Assembly (NCBI GenBank): GCA_013112555.1
Contig: JABFGK010000002.1
Span: 248,001 to 312,000, forward strand
Direction of reading: 5' to 3'
DNA from: Planctomycetota bacterium
GTDB lineage: Bacteria > Planctomycetota > Phycisphaerae > Phycisphaerales > UBA5793
Length of the DNA stretch: 64,000 nt
Under the pieces are notes generated by a model. It saw only the letters and a program-made list of their open reading frames with translations, had not been told where the DNA came from and did not search any database. Position numbers and translations under genes: made by a program. Numbering within the stretch: position 1 is the stretch's first letter; each line of letters begins with the position of its first letter. Below are positions 19,534 through 29,400 of this stretch, one piece after another.

Positions 19534-20625
19534 ATGATGACAGTAAACAAGAGACTGATGACCATGTCCTGTTTGACCGCCGCCACGGCGCTCGGCCTCG
19601 GCACATCCGCGCTGGGGCAGACCCCGGCCAGCGCCACCTCCGGGGGGACGTATGGCAATGGCGACAAGGCGATCAATCCCCAAAACAGCGCCCTGGCCAC
19701 CACAGTGCTGTACGATTCGCTTTTCATTATTGACGGTCAGACGCATGACATCTCCAACGGCGATGGTTGGGCCGGACGGGCCGTCTTTGGTGATGTGTTT
19801 GATCTCCGGTGTGCCGACGACTTCCTCGTGTTCACAGGCGGCTTCACCATTACCCGCGTCACGGCCGACTTCCTCACGTTCAACGGGACGGCCCCGACCA
19901 GCGTCTATACGCGAATCTACCCGTCCAATGGTGGCGTGCCCGGTGAGACTCCGTTGCATGAAAAAGCCTCCACCGGAGCCAGCGTGACCTCAACGCCGTT
20001 TACCGACACAATCTTCGGGTACGCAGGACAGCGTATTGTGGCTGAAGATCTGTGCATGCCTCTCGGTGCCAACTCATCTGATGACGGATGCCCCTATTGG
20101 GTCACCATTCAGCCGTCACACACCGGCACCGCCGGAGACTGGTACTACTTCGCCCGTGATACCACGCTCTCGTATCTCTATGAGACTGCTGGGCGTGATG
20201 GCGAGTTAGGGCTCGGCGGCTACGGCACCACGTCGTGGACCCCGATGACCGGACTCGGGTATGGGCCGGGCTACGGCTCGATGAAACTGGAAGGCAACGC
20301 CGGCCGACTCACAACCCATCCGCCAACCCCGGGCTTTGCAGGAGGCGTGAATTCGGTCGAAGTCCACGGTTGCAACCCCGGCGCCAGCGTGCAGTTGTTC
20401 TACAGCACCAGCACCGGAACGACAACCGTCCCGGGCTGCCCCGGCGTCTGCCTGAATCTGCAGAATGCCAAGACTGCAGGCGTCAAGACAGCCGATGCCA
20501 ACGGCGTGGCCTCCTGGAGCGGGTCGGTCGGAAGCGGCCTTAAGGGCAAGACTGCCTACCATCAGGCAGTCGACAAGTCCACATGCTGCGTCAGCCCCGT
20601 CATGGTCTGGACGTATCCCAACTGA
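19534..20625 (+). CDS. Secreted protein of unknown function with shared C-terminal domain
   Basis: A 363-residue protein. Residues 1-28 are a signal peptide (SCLTAATALGLGTSALGQ). The body (about 45-265) is beta-rich, with RCADDFLVFTGGFTITRVTA, WVTIQPSHTGTAGDWYYFAR and many aromatic and glycine residues; I recognise no named family. Residues 271-363 are the tail domain also found at 18584-18919, 24328-24642 and 31304-31600 (VQLFYSTSTG, VPGCPGVCLNL, TADANGVASW, YHQAVDKSTCCVSP). Six cysteines in the tail region suggest disulfides. AAGGAG stands nine bases before the ATG. A hairpin terminator follows. Confidence 0.82.
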   Translation: MMTVNKRLMTMSCLTAATALGLGTSALGQTPASATSGGTYGNGDKAINPQNSALATTVLYDSLFIIDGQTHDISNGDGWAGRAVFGDVFDLRCADDFLVFTGGFTITRVTADFLTFNGTAPTSVYTRIYPSNGGVPGETPLHEKASTGASVTSTPFTDTIFGYAGQRIVAEDLCMPLGANSSDDGCPYWVTIQPSHTGTAGDWYYFARDTTLSYLYETAGRDGELGLGGYGTTSWTPMTGLGYGPGYGSMKLEGNAGRLTTHPPTPGFAGGVNSVEVHGCNPGASVQLFYSTSTGTTTVPGCPGVCLNLQNAKTAGVKTADANGVASWSGSVGSGLKGKTAYHQAVDKSTCCVSPVMVWTYPN

Positions 20626-20700
20626 TCGGTAAACCGCCGATTTGACGAAGCATTTTCGTCTCACATGGCGAGCGCCTGAAAAGGCACGGACACACACCTT

Positions 20701-20741
20701 GGACCCGGTTCTGGATTCCAGACCGGGTCCTTGGCATTTTT
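20701..20741 (+). terminator. Rho-independent terminator
   Basis: GGACCCGG (20701-20708) pairs with CCGGGTCC (20723-20730), with a further TCTGG/CCAGA stem inside, followed by TTGGCATTTTT. It ends the secreted protein transcript and faces the convergent NtrC-type gene. Confidence 0.8.
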
Positions 20742-20768
20742 CACTGATGAACCTGCGAGTCACAGGGT

Positions 20769-22169
20769 TCAGCGCAGGCCGAATTCCTTGAGTTTGCGAT
20801 ACAGCGTCCGCTCACCAATGCCGAGCATGCGCGCTGCCTGCTCACGGTTCCCGTCCGTCAACTTCAATGTCTCACGGATGGCACGCTTTTCGAGTTCGGC
20901 CAGATCCATGCCCGCCAGCGAACGCCCGCCGGCATCGGTGGCAGCCTCGGCATCAGCACCACGCCGACAGTCCTCCGGGACATGCTCCGCAGACAAGTTC
21001 TCGCCGTCCGGGCAGAAGACGACCATGTTCCGCACAACCGACATCAGTTGCCGCACATTGCCCGGCCAGTCGAACGTGATGAGAATCCGCATCGCATCCT
21101 CATCGACACCCGGGATTGTCTTGCCGGCCTGATCAGCCTGCTGGTCAATCGTGTGCTGCACCAACAGCGGGATGTCCTCCCGGCGTTCGCGCAATGGCGG
21201 GATGCGAATCTCAACCCCCTTGACACGGAAAAACAGGTCCTGCCGGAAGTCGCCGGCCTTCACCATGTCTTCGAGATCGCGGTGCGTGGCGGACACGAGT
21301 CGAACATCAACCGTCTTCGGTTCGTTCGACCCGACCCGAACCACCTCGCCGGACTCGAGGACCCGCAGCAGTTTGCTTTGCATGCTCAACGGCATGTCGC
21401 CGATCTCATCGAGAAACAACGTCCCGCTGTTGGCATATTCGAACACACCCTCCACCGGCTTGTCAGCCCCGGTGAACGCGCCCTTCACATGGCCGAACAA
21501 CTGGCTCTCCAGCAGCGATTCGGTAAAGGCAGCGCAGTTGACCGGTTTGAAATGCGAGCCGGCCCGCAGTGAGGCATTGTGCAGTGCCCGGGCGACGAGT
21601 TCCTTGCCGGAACCGGTCTCGCCGCGGATGAGCACCGGGATGTCGGTCGGCGCCACCTGCTGGAGTACTGAGATGATTTCGCGGATCGGGGTGCTGGCCC
21701 CGATGATGCCCTCGAAACCGTATTTGTCATGGAGTTGTTCGCGCAGATTCCGGTTCTGCTGGGTCAGCAGCACGGTCTCGGCAGCCCGGTTCACGAGATT
21801 CCGGAAGACGTCCAGATCGAGTGGCTTCTCGATGAAGTCGTAGGCACCCTTGCGGATGGCTTCCTTGGCAGTCGGAATGTCGCCGTGGGCGGTCACCATG
21901 ATGGCCTTGGCCGTCGGCTGGAGCCGGCGGGCCTGTTCGAGGATCTCCATCCCCTGCGGCTCGTTTTTCATGATGAGATCGGTGACGACAACGTCAAACT
22001 GCCCGCCTTCGAGTTCGGCTACGGCGTCGGCCAGGCCGTGACGGATCGTGCAGACATGCCCGGGCCGGCGGAGGGCGTCGGCCATCACCTGGGCGTGCTC
22101 GACCTCGTCGTCCACGATGAGGACCTGGGCGGTGGGGGTATCCCGATGGGTGGTGGTATTGGCAGCCAT
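20769..22169 (-). CDS. Sigma-54-dependent response regulator, NtrC family
   Basis: A 466-residue regulator with three domains. The receiver (residues 15-130) has the acidic pair D20/D21, phosphoacceptor D64 (VVTDLIMKNEPQG) and Lys in DFIEKPLD. The AAA+ domain has Walker A GETGSGKE, the GAFTGA loop that contacts sigma-54, Walker B GTLFLDEIGDM and the arginine-finger region. The Fis-type helix-turn-helix at the C-terminus is GNREQAARMLGIGERTLYRK. It activates sigma-54 promoters when phosphorylated. The reading frame continues upstream to 22283, but that part has no domain and enters a repeat, so the ATG at 22169 is preferred. No histidine kinase gene is adjacent. Confidence 0.93.
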   Translation of the reverse strand: MAANTTTHRDTPTAQVLIVDDEVEHAQVMADALRRPGHVCTIRHGLADAVAELEGGQFDVVVTDLIMKNEPQGMEILEQARRLQPTAKAIMVTAHGDIPTAKEAIRKGAYDFIEKPLDLDVFRNLVNRAAETVLLTQQNRNLREQLHDKYGFEGIIGASTPIREIISVLQQVAPTDIPVLIRGETGSGKELVARALHNASLRAGSHFKPVNCAAFTESLLESQLFGHVKGAFTGADKPVEGVFEYANSGTLFLDEIGDMPLSMQSKLLRVLESGEVVRVGSNEPKTVDVRLVSATHRDLEDMVKAGDFRQDLFFRVKGVEIRIPPLRERREDIPLLVQHTIDQQADQAGKTIPGVDEDAMRILITFDWPGNVRQLMSVVRNMVVFCPDGENLSAEHVPEDCRRGADAEAATDAGGRSLAGMDLAELEKRAIRETLKLTDGNREQAARMLGIGERTLYRKLKEFGLR

Positions 22170-22229
22170 GATTCGTAAAGCGTAGGCAGGGAATCCGGGA
22201 TCGGTCGTCCGACGAGCCGCGCGAGTCAG

Positions 22230-22712
22230 CCCCCGGCTCCGCCGGGGGGATGATGCGCAAGCATCATGCCATGCCCCCCTCACTCGTCATTCCCGCGAAC
22301 GCGGGAATCCATCTTCTCTCCTCCCTCGCCGATCAGGGCGGACGAAGCGGGGTCGAAAGTCGTTTCACCCCGATGGGGCGAAGATCCATAGCACCCGCAC
22401 AATGCGAGGACGCATTGACGCCCCGGCAGAGCCGGGGGCTGATGGGGACACGCCGCAGCGTGCCCCTACCGCTCGGTGCGGGAGGGCCATAGGCCGGCAC
22501 GAAATGTGCCGGTGATTCTCCTCGCCAGACTGCTTCACCCCGAAGGGGTGGACGCTTCTAGCCGGGGGTTTCCTCAACCCCCGGAGACAGGGCCACTCCA
22601 ACACAACACCCCCCCTGTCCCTTCCGCCCGTCAGGGCGCACGAACGTAGCCGGCGGCTTCAGCCGCCGGATGAGGGGAACCTCCCACTTCCTTTCCGCCC
22701 GTCAGGGCGCGC
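22230..22712. repeat. Dense array of hairpin repeat modules (left array)
   Basis: Non-coding array of GC-rich palindromes. It holds CCCCGGC-TCC-GCCGGGG and ATGATGC-GCAA-GCATCAT near 22230-22265. A dRS3-like ATTCCCGCGAACGCGGGAAT is at 22289-22308. Module L1 (22334-22440) matches 24199-24305 at 103 of 107 bases. Module L2 (22559-22638) matches 24126-24205 at 78 of 80 bases and contains the hairpin CCGGGGG-TTTCCTCAA-CCCCCGG. A further CCGGCGGC-TTCA-GCCGCCGG stem is near 22650. The last module fragment (22690-22712) runs into the 3' end of the membrane protein gene and supplies its stop codon. Confidence 0.85.
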
Positions 22713-24009
22713 GAGAGTCGCAGGTCAGAACAGGCTGCTTTGTGACCGTCGATATCTCCATTGTCATTGGCTGACGGCTGCGCACGCTTTGTTGTTTGAT
22801 CCGTTCCGCCAGCCATGCAAACACTTCACGGCAGGTTTTTGAATCACACCCCTCGGTCAGACAGAGCGTACTTCCCGAGGCACCATGACACAGCAGCATG
22901 CAGCCGGAATCAGCATCATTCAGTGTGAACCCGGATTGCTGTTCCATGAGCCCCATGCTGACCGCGAGGACAGAGTCATCGCGCTTCATTGTGGCACGGA
23001 AGGCACTTGCCCCGGCAGAAACTGAAACCCTGATTACATTGTCGTCAACCTGAATACGGCATCGCCGAGTGGCTGCTTGCCATGCATCGATCAAGCCCAT
23101 CATGCCTGCACAAACGAGAATAAGCGCAATGGCACACCAAGCCAGGGCAAACAGGAGCGGAGGTTTCAAGATCAGTGCAACGCCAAGAAGGGCAATTCCG
23201 CATGTCAAAACGAATAGATGAGTCAGCAGCGACTGTCTTGCGTATCTCAAACCGGGGGAGTCCACCTGTGTGGTCACTCGGCTACTGTTGGCAAAGGCGG
23301 GTCCGGTTCTGGCCTCCCGAGCCGGAGTCGATTTGGATTGTTGTTCAGTATCCGCAGCATACAAGTCGACACAGGACAAGAGGAACGATTCATCAGACCG
23401 GCAGATCGGCGGAAGACACTTGTTGTAATAGTCGGCAAGTGCTTCTGCCACCGGCATCAACCAGGCTACCGGGAACTTGAGGGCGATTGGCGAAGCCTGT
23501 TTGCCACTGACCAGATGAAGGTCTGCAAGTCCCATCTTCCGCCACACCCCAGGCGAATCCCATCGTTCGGACAGCGGATGACACTCATGTGGACAAATGT
23601 AGATCATGCTGTCAGCCGGAATCCTCCACTGCTGCCGATATACGAAGTGTCGATAGCGTGCTATCACCATCAATTTGCCAGGCCTGACTGCCAGCCGAAC
23701 TCGCCCGTACTGCTGAGCAATCCGCTGGCGAACTTCGAGCCAGTGTTGATGTCCGGGAAGGAACGGCACATAGAGCATGATCATCCATCCGACCCTGCGC
23801 ACACTGAGAATGGCCACGAGCCAAGACGCAACGAAATGAGCAGTAGTGGTAATCGGTGATGTCATGCTGCGGTGACGACCGGCAAGAGTGAATGTCGTCC
23901 TGCTGTCTCGCTCCTGCACGCGCACTAATCCCAGATTATCCAGGTGCTGTAGCGCCACCTCTGTGCCCAGGGTACTAAAGAAGCAGGATGAGGAACGGGC
24001 GTGCGACAT
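22702..24009 (-). CDS. Two-helix membrane protein of unknown function, flanked by repeats
   Basis: This 435-residue protein matches no family I recognise. The N-terminal half is basic and aromatic (VRLAVRPGKLMVIARYRHFV; a CPHECHPL cysteine/histidine cluster). Residues around 275-320 give two closely spaced hydrophobic helices (FVLTCGIALLGVALIL; FALAWCAIALILVCAGMMGL). The C-terminal 100 residues look soluble. A possible -10 (TATAAT, 24026-24021 on this strand) lies only about 11 bases before the ATG, so the start may be nearly leaderless or further in (23865). The final codons and the TGA lie inside a repeat module. The flanking modules and lower third-position GC suggest acquisition or relocation. 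The coding call is good, the function unknown. Confidence 0.65.
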   Translation of the reverse strand: MSHARSSSCFFSTLGTEVALQHLDNLGLVRVQERDSRTTFTLAGRHRSMTSPITTTAHFVASWLVAILSVRRVGWMIMLYVPFLPGHQHWLEVRQRIAQQYGRVRLAVRPGKLMVIARYRHFVYRQQWRIPADSMIYICPHECHPLSERWDSPGVWRKMGLADLHLVSGKQASPIALKFPVAWLMPVAEALADYYNKCLPPICRSDESFLLSCVDLYAADTEQQSKSTPAREARTGPAFANSSRVTTQVDSPGLRYARQSLLTHLFVLTCGIALLGVALILKPPLLFALAWCAIALILVCAGMMGLIDAWQAATRRCRIQVDDNVIRVSVSAGASAFRATMKRDDSVLAVSMGLMEQQSGFTLNDADSGCMLLCHGASGSTLCLTEGCDSKTCREVFAWLAERIKQQSVRSRQPMTMEISTVTKQPVLTCDSRAP

Positions 24010-24066
24010 GTGAGTGTTGAATTATAGACGGCCTTTATGTTGTGAGGAGCAAGATAACTCGCATGA

Positions 24067-24305
24067 GTCAGGACTCGGGACTCGTCCTGACCTACGCACT
24101 CCTCGCCTGTCAGGGCGCACGAACGTAGCCGGGGGTTTCCTCAACCCCCGGAGACAGGGCCACTCCAACACAACACCTCCCCTGTCCTTTCCGCCCGTCA
24201 GGGCGGACGAAGCGGGTTCGAAAGTCGTTTCACCCCGATGGGGCAAAGATCCATTGCACCCGCACAATGCGAGGACGCATTGACGCCCCGGCAAAGCCGG
24301 GGGCT
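24067..24305. repeat. Hairpin repeat modules (right array)
   Basis: The array begins with a palindrome, GTCAGGAC...GTCCTGAC (24067-24091), also seen near 56112 and 56457. Module L2 (24126-24205) joins module L1 (24199-24305) directly. Both are 96-98% identical to copies in the left array, but there the order is L1 then L2. The array ends 20 bases beyond the stop of the FG-GAP gene (24325, minus strand), so it also forms that transcript's 3' end. Confidence 0.85.
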
Positions 24306-24324
24306 ATAACTCACAAACACACCG

Positions 24325-25902
24325 TTACTGAATCGACGTTGCCAGCACGCTGCTCTTGCACTCATACTGCAATGCCTGGAACCACACGCTACGCCCCGAA
24401 CCTGCGCCCGGCACAGGAAGCGTCCAGTTGGCAATACCGCTGCTGTTCGTCTTGGCGATCCCGCCGGCCTGGGCCGGCTTGTTGAGATCGATCGTGATGT
24501 TCAACTGCGGGACACTCGTCGTCCCGATTCCGCGCAGACTGTAGGCCAAAAACGAGTTCGTACTCGGCAACCCGCCGCTCAGTGTAAACGTCGCATTCTG
24601 CCCACCGATCAACGGGTCCGGATCGACTGTGAGAATCATCAAAACATTGCCAAACGCACAAGCCGAGCCGCAATAGGTACCGTTCCAACTGTCAGCCTGT
24701 GCCCCCACCACAGCCGCCGTCCCTGAAACGTCCACCGTGCATCCGAACTGATCGAGTGCCACCCCGCCGGAGTCATACAACTTGGGCCGCTGCGTCCACG
24801 TCGAGCCGCTGCGCGTGAACACATACGCCGAGCCGCTATCGGTCACGTTATCATTATCACTCAGCGCGCCGATCACGGCAACATCACCATCAAGCGCCAC
24901 TGAACAACCGAGATTGTCCCAGTGCGTCCCGTTCGGATCATACAACTTCTGTTGCAATGACCAGGACGACCCGCTGCCGGTATAGACATAGGCCGAGCCG
25001 CAGCGACTGGCCCCGGGCCAATCCCATTTCGCACCGACAATGACGGTGTTACCTGAGATCGCGACGTCGGACCCGTAGTAATACTCGGTGCTCCCGTCAG
25101 ACGGGATGAGTTTCGTCATCTGGTTCCAGTACCCGCCGGAACGCTGGAAGATATAGGCTGAGCCGGACCTGCTGCCGTTCGGGTCATCCTTGTACAACCC
25201 GACCACAACATAGTCGCCGTCCATGTCGAGGTACTCGCCGAACCACTCGTCCGTCGACCCGTCCGATGCCCAGAACTTGCTTAGTTCGACCCACTTCTCG
25301 ATACTGTCTTCGTACTCATAGATGTACACCGCGCCGGCACCGCTGCCCATCGTGTCCTCCATGCACGCCCCGATGGCCATGTAGCGACCGGACGCCGCGA
25401 TCGAGCACCCGAACGCATCACCGCCCAGGTTATCCATCGGCCGCAGCTGATCTTCCTCGACCCAGATGTCGTTGTACGGGTCATAGCGGAAGACAAATGC
25501 CATCCCCCGATTCTGGTGACTGCGCGCCCCGACGATAATCATGTCGTCGATGATGTCGACAGCCGACCCGAAGTAGGCCCCGCCCTCGGCCGACAACGGC
25601 TCAATCTTCTGATGGTACACCCAGTCCGGCCCCTCCCGACGATAGATATAGGCTGAGCCGGAGTCGGTCCCGCCGGATGCATCATCCCCGAACGCACCGA
25701 TGACAGCCACATCGCCCTCGACCGCGACGGCATTGCCGAAGTTGTCATATGCCCCGGCATCAAAAGCCGTCAGACCGGAGTATTCATAATGCTGGCCGCT
25801 GACTGTAGTTGCGCTACACAACAGGAACAGTGCGGCGAACAGTGTCGTCAACGGTCTCAGAACTCCGTATTGCACGCGACGTTGAATCAATGCAGTCAAC
25901 AT
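24325..25902 (-). CDS. Secreted FG-GAP repeat beta-propeller protein with shared C-terminal domain
   Basis: A 525-residue protein. The ATG at 25902 has GGAGGA seven bases upstream, so the frame open to 26103 is not used. The signal peptide core is LTTLFAALFLLCSATTVSG. Seven repeats follow with the FG-GAP pattern (FGNAVAVEGDVAVIGAFGDD; FGSAVDIIDDMIIVGA; LGCSVALDGDVAVIGALSDN; FGCTVDVSGTAAVVGA), each ending in GSAYVF- or GSAYIY-like strands, which predicts a seven-bladed propeller. Residues 421-525 are the shared tail domain (FLAYSLRGIGTTSVPQLNI; GIAKTNSSGIANW; WFQALQYECKSS). It is probably a surface or extracellular binding protein. A repeat array lies directly downstream. Confidence 0.88.
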   Translation of the reverse strand: MLTALIQRRVQYGVLRPLTTLFAALFLLCSATTVSGQHYEYSGLTAFDAGAYDNFGNAVAVEGDVAVIGAFGDDASGGTDSGSAYIYRREGPDWVYHQKIEPLSAEGGAYFGSAVDIIDDMIIVGARSHQNRGMAFVFRYDPYNDIWVEEDQLRPMDNLGGDAFGCSIAASGRYMAIGACMEDTMGSGAGAVYIYEYEDSIEKWVELSKFWASDGSTDEWFGEYLDMDGDYVVVGLYKDDPNGSRSGSAYIFQRSGGYWNQMTKLIPSDGSTEYYYGSDVAISGNTVIVGAKWDWPGASRCGSAYVYTGSGSSWSLQQKLYDPNGTHWDNLGCSVALDGDVAVIGALSDNDNVTDSGSAYVFTRSGSTWTQRPKLYDSGGVALDQFGCTVDVSGTAAVVGAQADSWNGTYCGSACAFGNVLMILTVDPDPLIGGQNATFTLSGGLPSTNSFLAYSLRGIGTTSVPQLNITIDLNKPAQAGGIAKTNSSGIANWTLPVPGAGSGRSVWFQALQYECKSSVLATSIQ

Positions 25903-26431
25903 TGTTTTGTTCCTCCACGTAAAGTTGTAACAAAGCGGCAAGAAGCCGGCATTCAACGCAACAACACCACACACGCAGCGCAGGATCACACACCCTGCCC
26001 CACTGCAGTTGCGCTGGTGATTTGTGCATCTTTCATTGAACGAAACGCGCCCACACACTGGCGTTTGAGCGAACGAACAAACGAACGGAATCGAGCGGCC
26101 CAATCTAACAGTGTACCGCCGGAAGGAGAATTACCAACCGAATTATCCGAGTTGTTCACAGAAAGTGTGTCTGAGTGCGACGAGCCGCTCGCGGCCCGTC
26201 TGCGTGTGGCCGAGTGCCATGGGTTACCCCGAGCAACGCGAGGGAGAATCCATGTGAATACGTTCATGTCGCGCGCAACCACGGGTTCTGCTTCGTCGTG
26301 CCCAGCCACGACTCAGCGTAATCCGTTCCACCCTCAGTTCTGGATGCATTTGCCGGTGGACTTGCGCGAGGAGCGCTTACCCCATCTACGGTTTTGCTCG
26401 ATGCCGCATGGCCATGGCGGCTCGTCGGAAT
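25903..26431. other. Intergenic region between metH and the FG-GAP gene
   Basis: 529 bases with no supported gene. It must hold the metH 3' end and the FG-GAP gene promoter, both on the minus strand. I could not identify a clear terminator or -35/-10 pair. The open frames crossing it lack ribosome sites and domains. Confidence 0.4.
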
Positions 26432-29400
26432 CTACGTATTGAAATACTTGGCGGCCGGATGATGAACCACGAGCGCGCTGACCGATTGCTCCGGATCAAT
26501 CTGGTAGTTCTCCGTCAACGCGCAGCCGATACGCTCAGGCTTGAGCAGCCGGAACAGTCTTTCCTGATCGCTCATTTCCGGGCAGGCCGGGTAGCCGAAC
26601 GAATATCGTGAGCCCCGATACTTCTGGCCGAACAGTTTTCGAATGTCCGTCGCATCATCGGCATCAATCGCCAGTTCCTGGCGCATGCGCTTGTGCCACA
26701 GTTCAGCCAATGCCTCAGCCGACTCGACACCCAACCCATGCGTATACAGGTACTCACTATACTTGTCAGACTCAAACAGGTACCGGGCCAGCGCCCCCAC
26801 CTCTTTGCCCACCGTGCACACAAACACACCCAACACGTCGGGGGGCGCATCTGTTGCATCATTCACAGGCTGGAAATAGTCCGAAATGCAGCGGCGGCCT
26901 CGCGAGTTTTGACGGGGGAAGTCAAACCGCTCGACCTCACGGCCGTGATCATCCGGATCGTACACAATGACGGCGTCACCATCGGACCGAACCGGGAAGT
27001 AGCCGTATACCACCGCCGGCGCCAGCGTCTTATTCTCCCGAAACTCCTGCTGCAGCCGGGAAAAGATCGGCTCAGCCTGGTCGGCAATCGACCGTGCATA
27101 CTCAGCAGACGACATGGCCCCCTTGCGGAACCCCCACTGTGCCCGGAACAACGCGACCTTGTTAATAAAGGCGTACACTTCCTTCAACGGCACGGATTCA
27201 ACCACACGCGTGCCCCAGAAGGGCGGCGTGGGAATGGCAACAGGCGCGCGATCCGATTCAACCGCATTGCCATCCTCGTCGATCACATCGACGCTCGATG
27301 CCCGGTCAGTCGTATCAGCGGAGGTACCACTTGTGTTGCATGCAGCAGATGTTGCCCCGGCACCGGCCGAATCCCGACGTGCCCGTTGCTCGCGTCGCCG
27401 TTCGATTTGCCGGTCGACCTCGGTCAGCGTGCCGTCTGCCAGTGCATTGAGGATACGCAAACCCTCAAATGCATCCTTGCCGTAATACAACGGCCCGTGA
27501 TACACATCGCGCAGGTGTGATTCGGCATAGGTGCGAGTCAGTGCCGCCCCGCCCAGCAGCACCGGAACCTTCAGTTGCCTGCGATTCAGTTCCTGTACAT
27601 CCTCCTCCATGACGCCGACCGACTTAACAAGCAGGCCGGACAAGCCGATGGCATCAGCCTCATGCTCCTCCAGCGCACTGATCACGGTCGCAATCGGCTG
27701 CTTGATGCCGAGGTTGACAACCTTGAATCCGTTGTTGGACAGGATGATGTCAACCAGATTCTTGCCGATGTCGTGGACATCCCCCTTGACCGTCGCCAGC
27801 ACAATGCACGCCTTGGCCGATGACGAGGAACTGCCGTCGGCTGCCTTGTCCATGTACGGCTCAAGGATGGCCACCGATGCCTTCATCACCTGGGCGCTCT
27901 CGAGGACGAACGGCAACTGCATCTTGCCGGAGCCGAACAGTTCGCCCACGACGCGCATCCCATCAAGCAGATGGTCGTTGATGATCTCCAGCGGGGTGTA
28001 CCGCAGCAAGGCCTCGGCCAAATCCTCTTCAAGGTGCTCGCGCTCACCGTCGATGATGTGACGTCGAAGGCGATCATCAATAGACAACTCAGCCCACGCC
28101 GTCCCGTTCTCAGCCACCCCATCGGCCTTGTGTGCTGCATCGTCATCATCCTCAAACAGGGCCATGAACGACGTCAACGGGTCATGATCCTCGGCCCGCC
28201 GGTCATAGATGAGGTCCAGGGCAGCATTCCAGTGCGCGTCCGGTATGCGATTCCGAGGCCTGATCTTTGAAGCATGCACGATGGCAGCGGTCAAACCTCG
28301 TTCCAATGCTTCGTGAAGAAAGACGGAGTTGAGAACGTGACGGGCAGCCGGCTTCAGGCCGAAACTGACGTTCGACACGCCGAGCACGATGCCGCACTCG
28401 GGAAACGCACTGCTGATGCGTTCGATCCCATCGAGCGTTTCGAGAGCCAGCCGCCGATCACTCTCGTTGCCGGTCGCAATGGTGAAGGTAAGGGGATCAA
28501 ACAGCAGGCCGGTCGGGTCCAGCCCCCACTTCTCGGTATACAGCCGGTGCATGCGCTGGGCGATTTCGAGTTTCCGTTGTGCCGTCTTGGCCATCCCCTC
28601 CTCGGGATGTTCGTCAATCGTCAAGGCAACCGCGCCGGCACCGAATTGTTGCAGCAGCGGGCAGATGGCATCGAAGCGGGATTCGCCGTCTTCGAGATTG
28701 ATCGAGTTCACCAGACACCGTCCGCCGGCTAACTTGAGCGCAGCCTCAATCACGGTCGCCTCAGTTGAGTCGATCATGAGCGGGGCCGTCACCTGCCGGG
28801 TGTAGCGGCCGACGACCTCCGTGATGTCAGCCACGCCGTCGCGACCCACGAAGTCAACGCAGACATCAAGCATGTGGGAGCCGTCGCGGATCTGCTCTTT
28901 GGCCATCGAAACGAGGCCGTCCCAATCCTCGGCATCGAGCAGCCTCTTAAACTTCCGCGACCCGTTGGCATTGGTGCGCTCACCAATGATGAGAAACGAT
29001 GTGTCCTGCTTCAGGTCGACGGCACTATACAGACTGCTGACGGCCGGCTTCCCGGGATTCGTCGGGATGGCAACCGGGGCAGTGTCGGTTCCCAGTTTAC
29101 GAGCCAGTTGTGCAATGTGGTCCGGTGTGGTCCCGCAGCATCCGCCCACCATGTTGATGCCATATCGCTCGACAAAGTCGGCCATCGTGTTGGCAAACGC
29201 CTCCGGCCCCAGCGGGTACTGGGCCTTCCCGTCAATCATCACGGGCAAGCCGGCGTTCGGGGCCACCGTCAGCAGGCGGTCCCAATGCTTCGAGAGCCAG
29301 GCCAGATGTTCACCCATCTCGCGCGGCCCGGTGGCACAGTTCAGCCCGAGTCCTGCAATCGGGTATTGGCGCAGGGCTGTCACCGCTGCCTCAATCTCGG

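Noticed and set aside
20769-22283. Longer N-terminus of the NtrC-type regulator starting at 22283
   Set aside because: The extra 38 residues are Arg/Ser/Ala-rich, lie next to the repeat array and precede the normal start of the receiver domain.
22230-24305. Composite transposon around the 22702-24009 gene
   Set aside because: No transposase, integrase or insertion-sequence ends were found, and the gene product looks like none of these.
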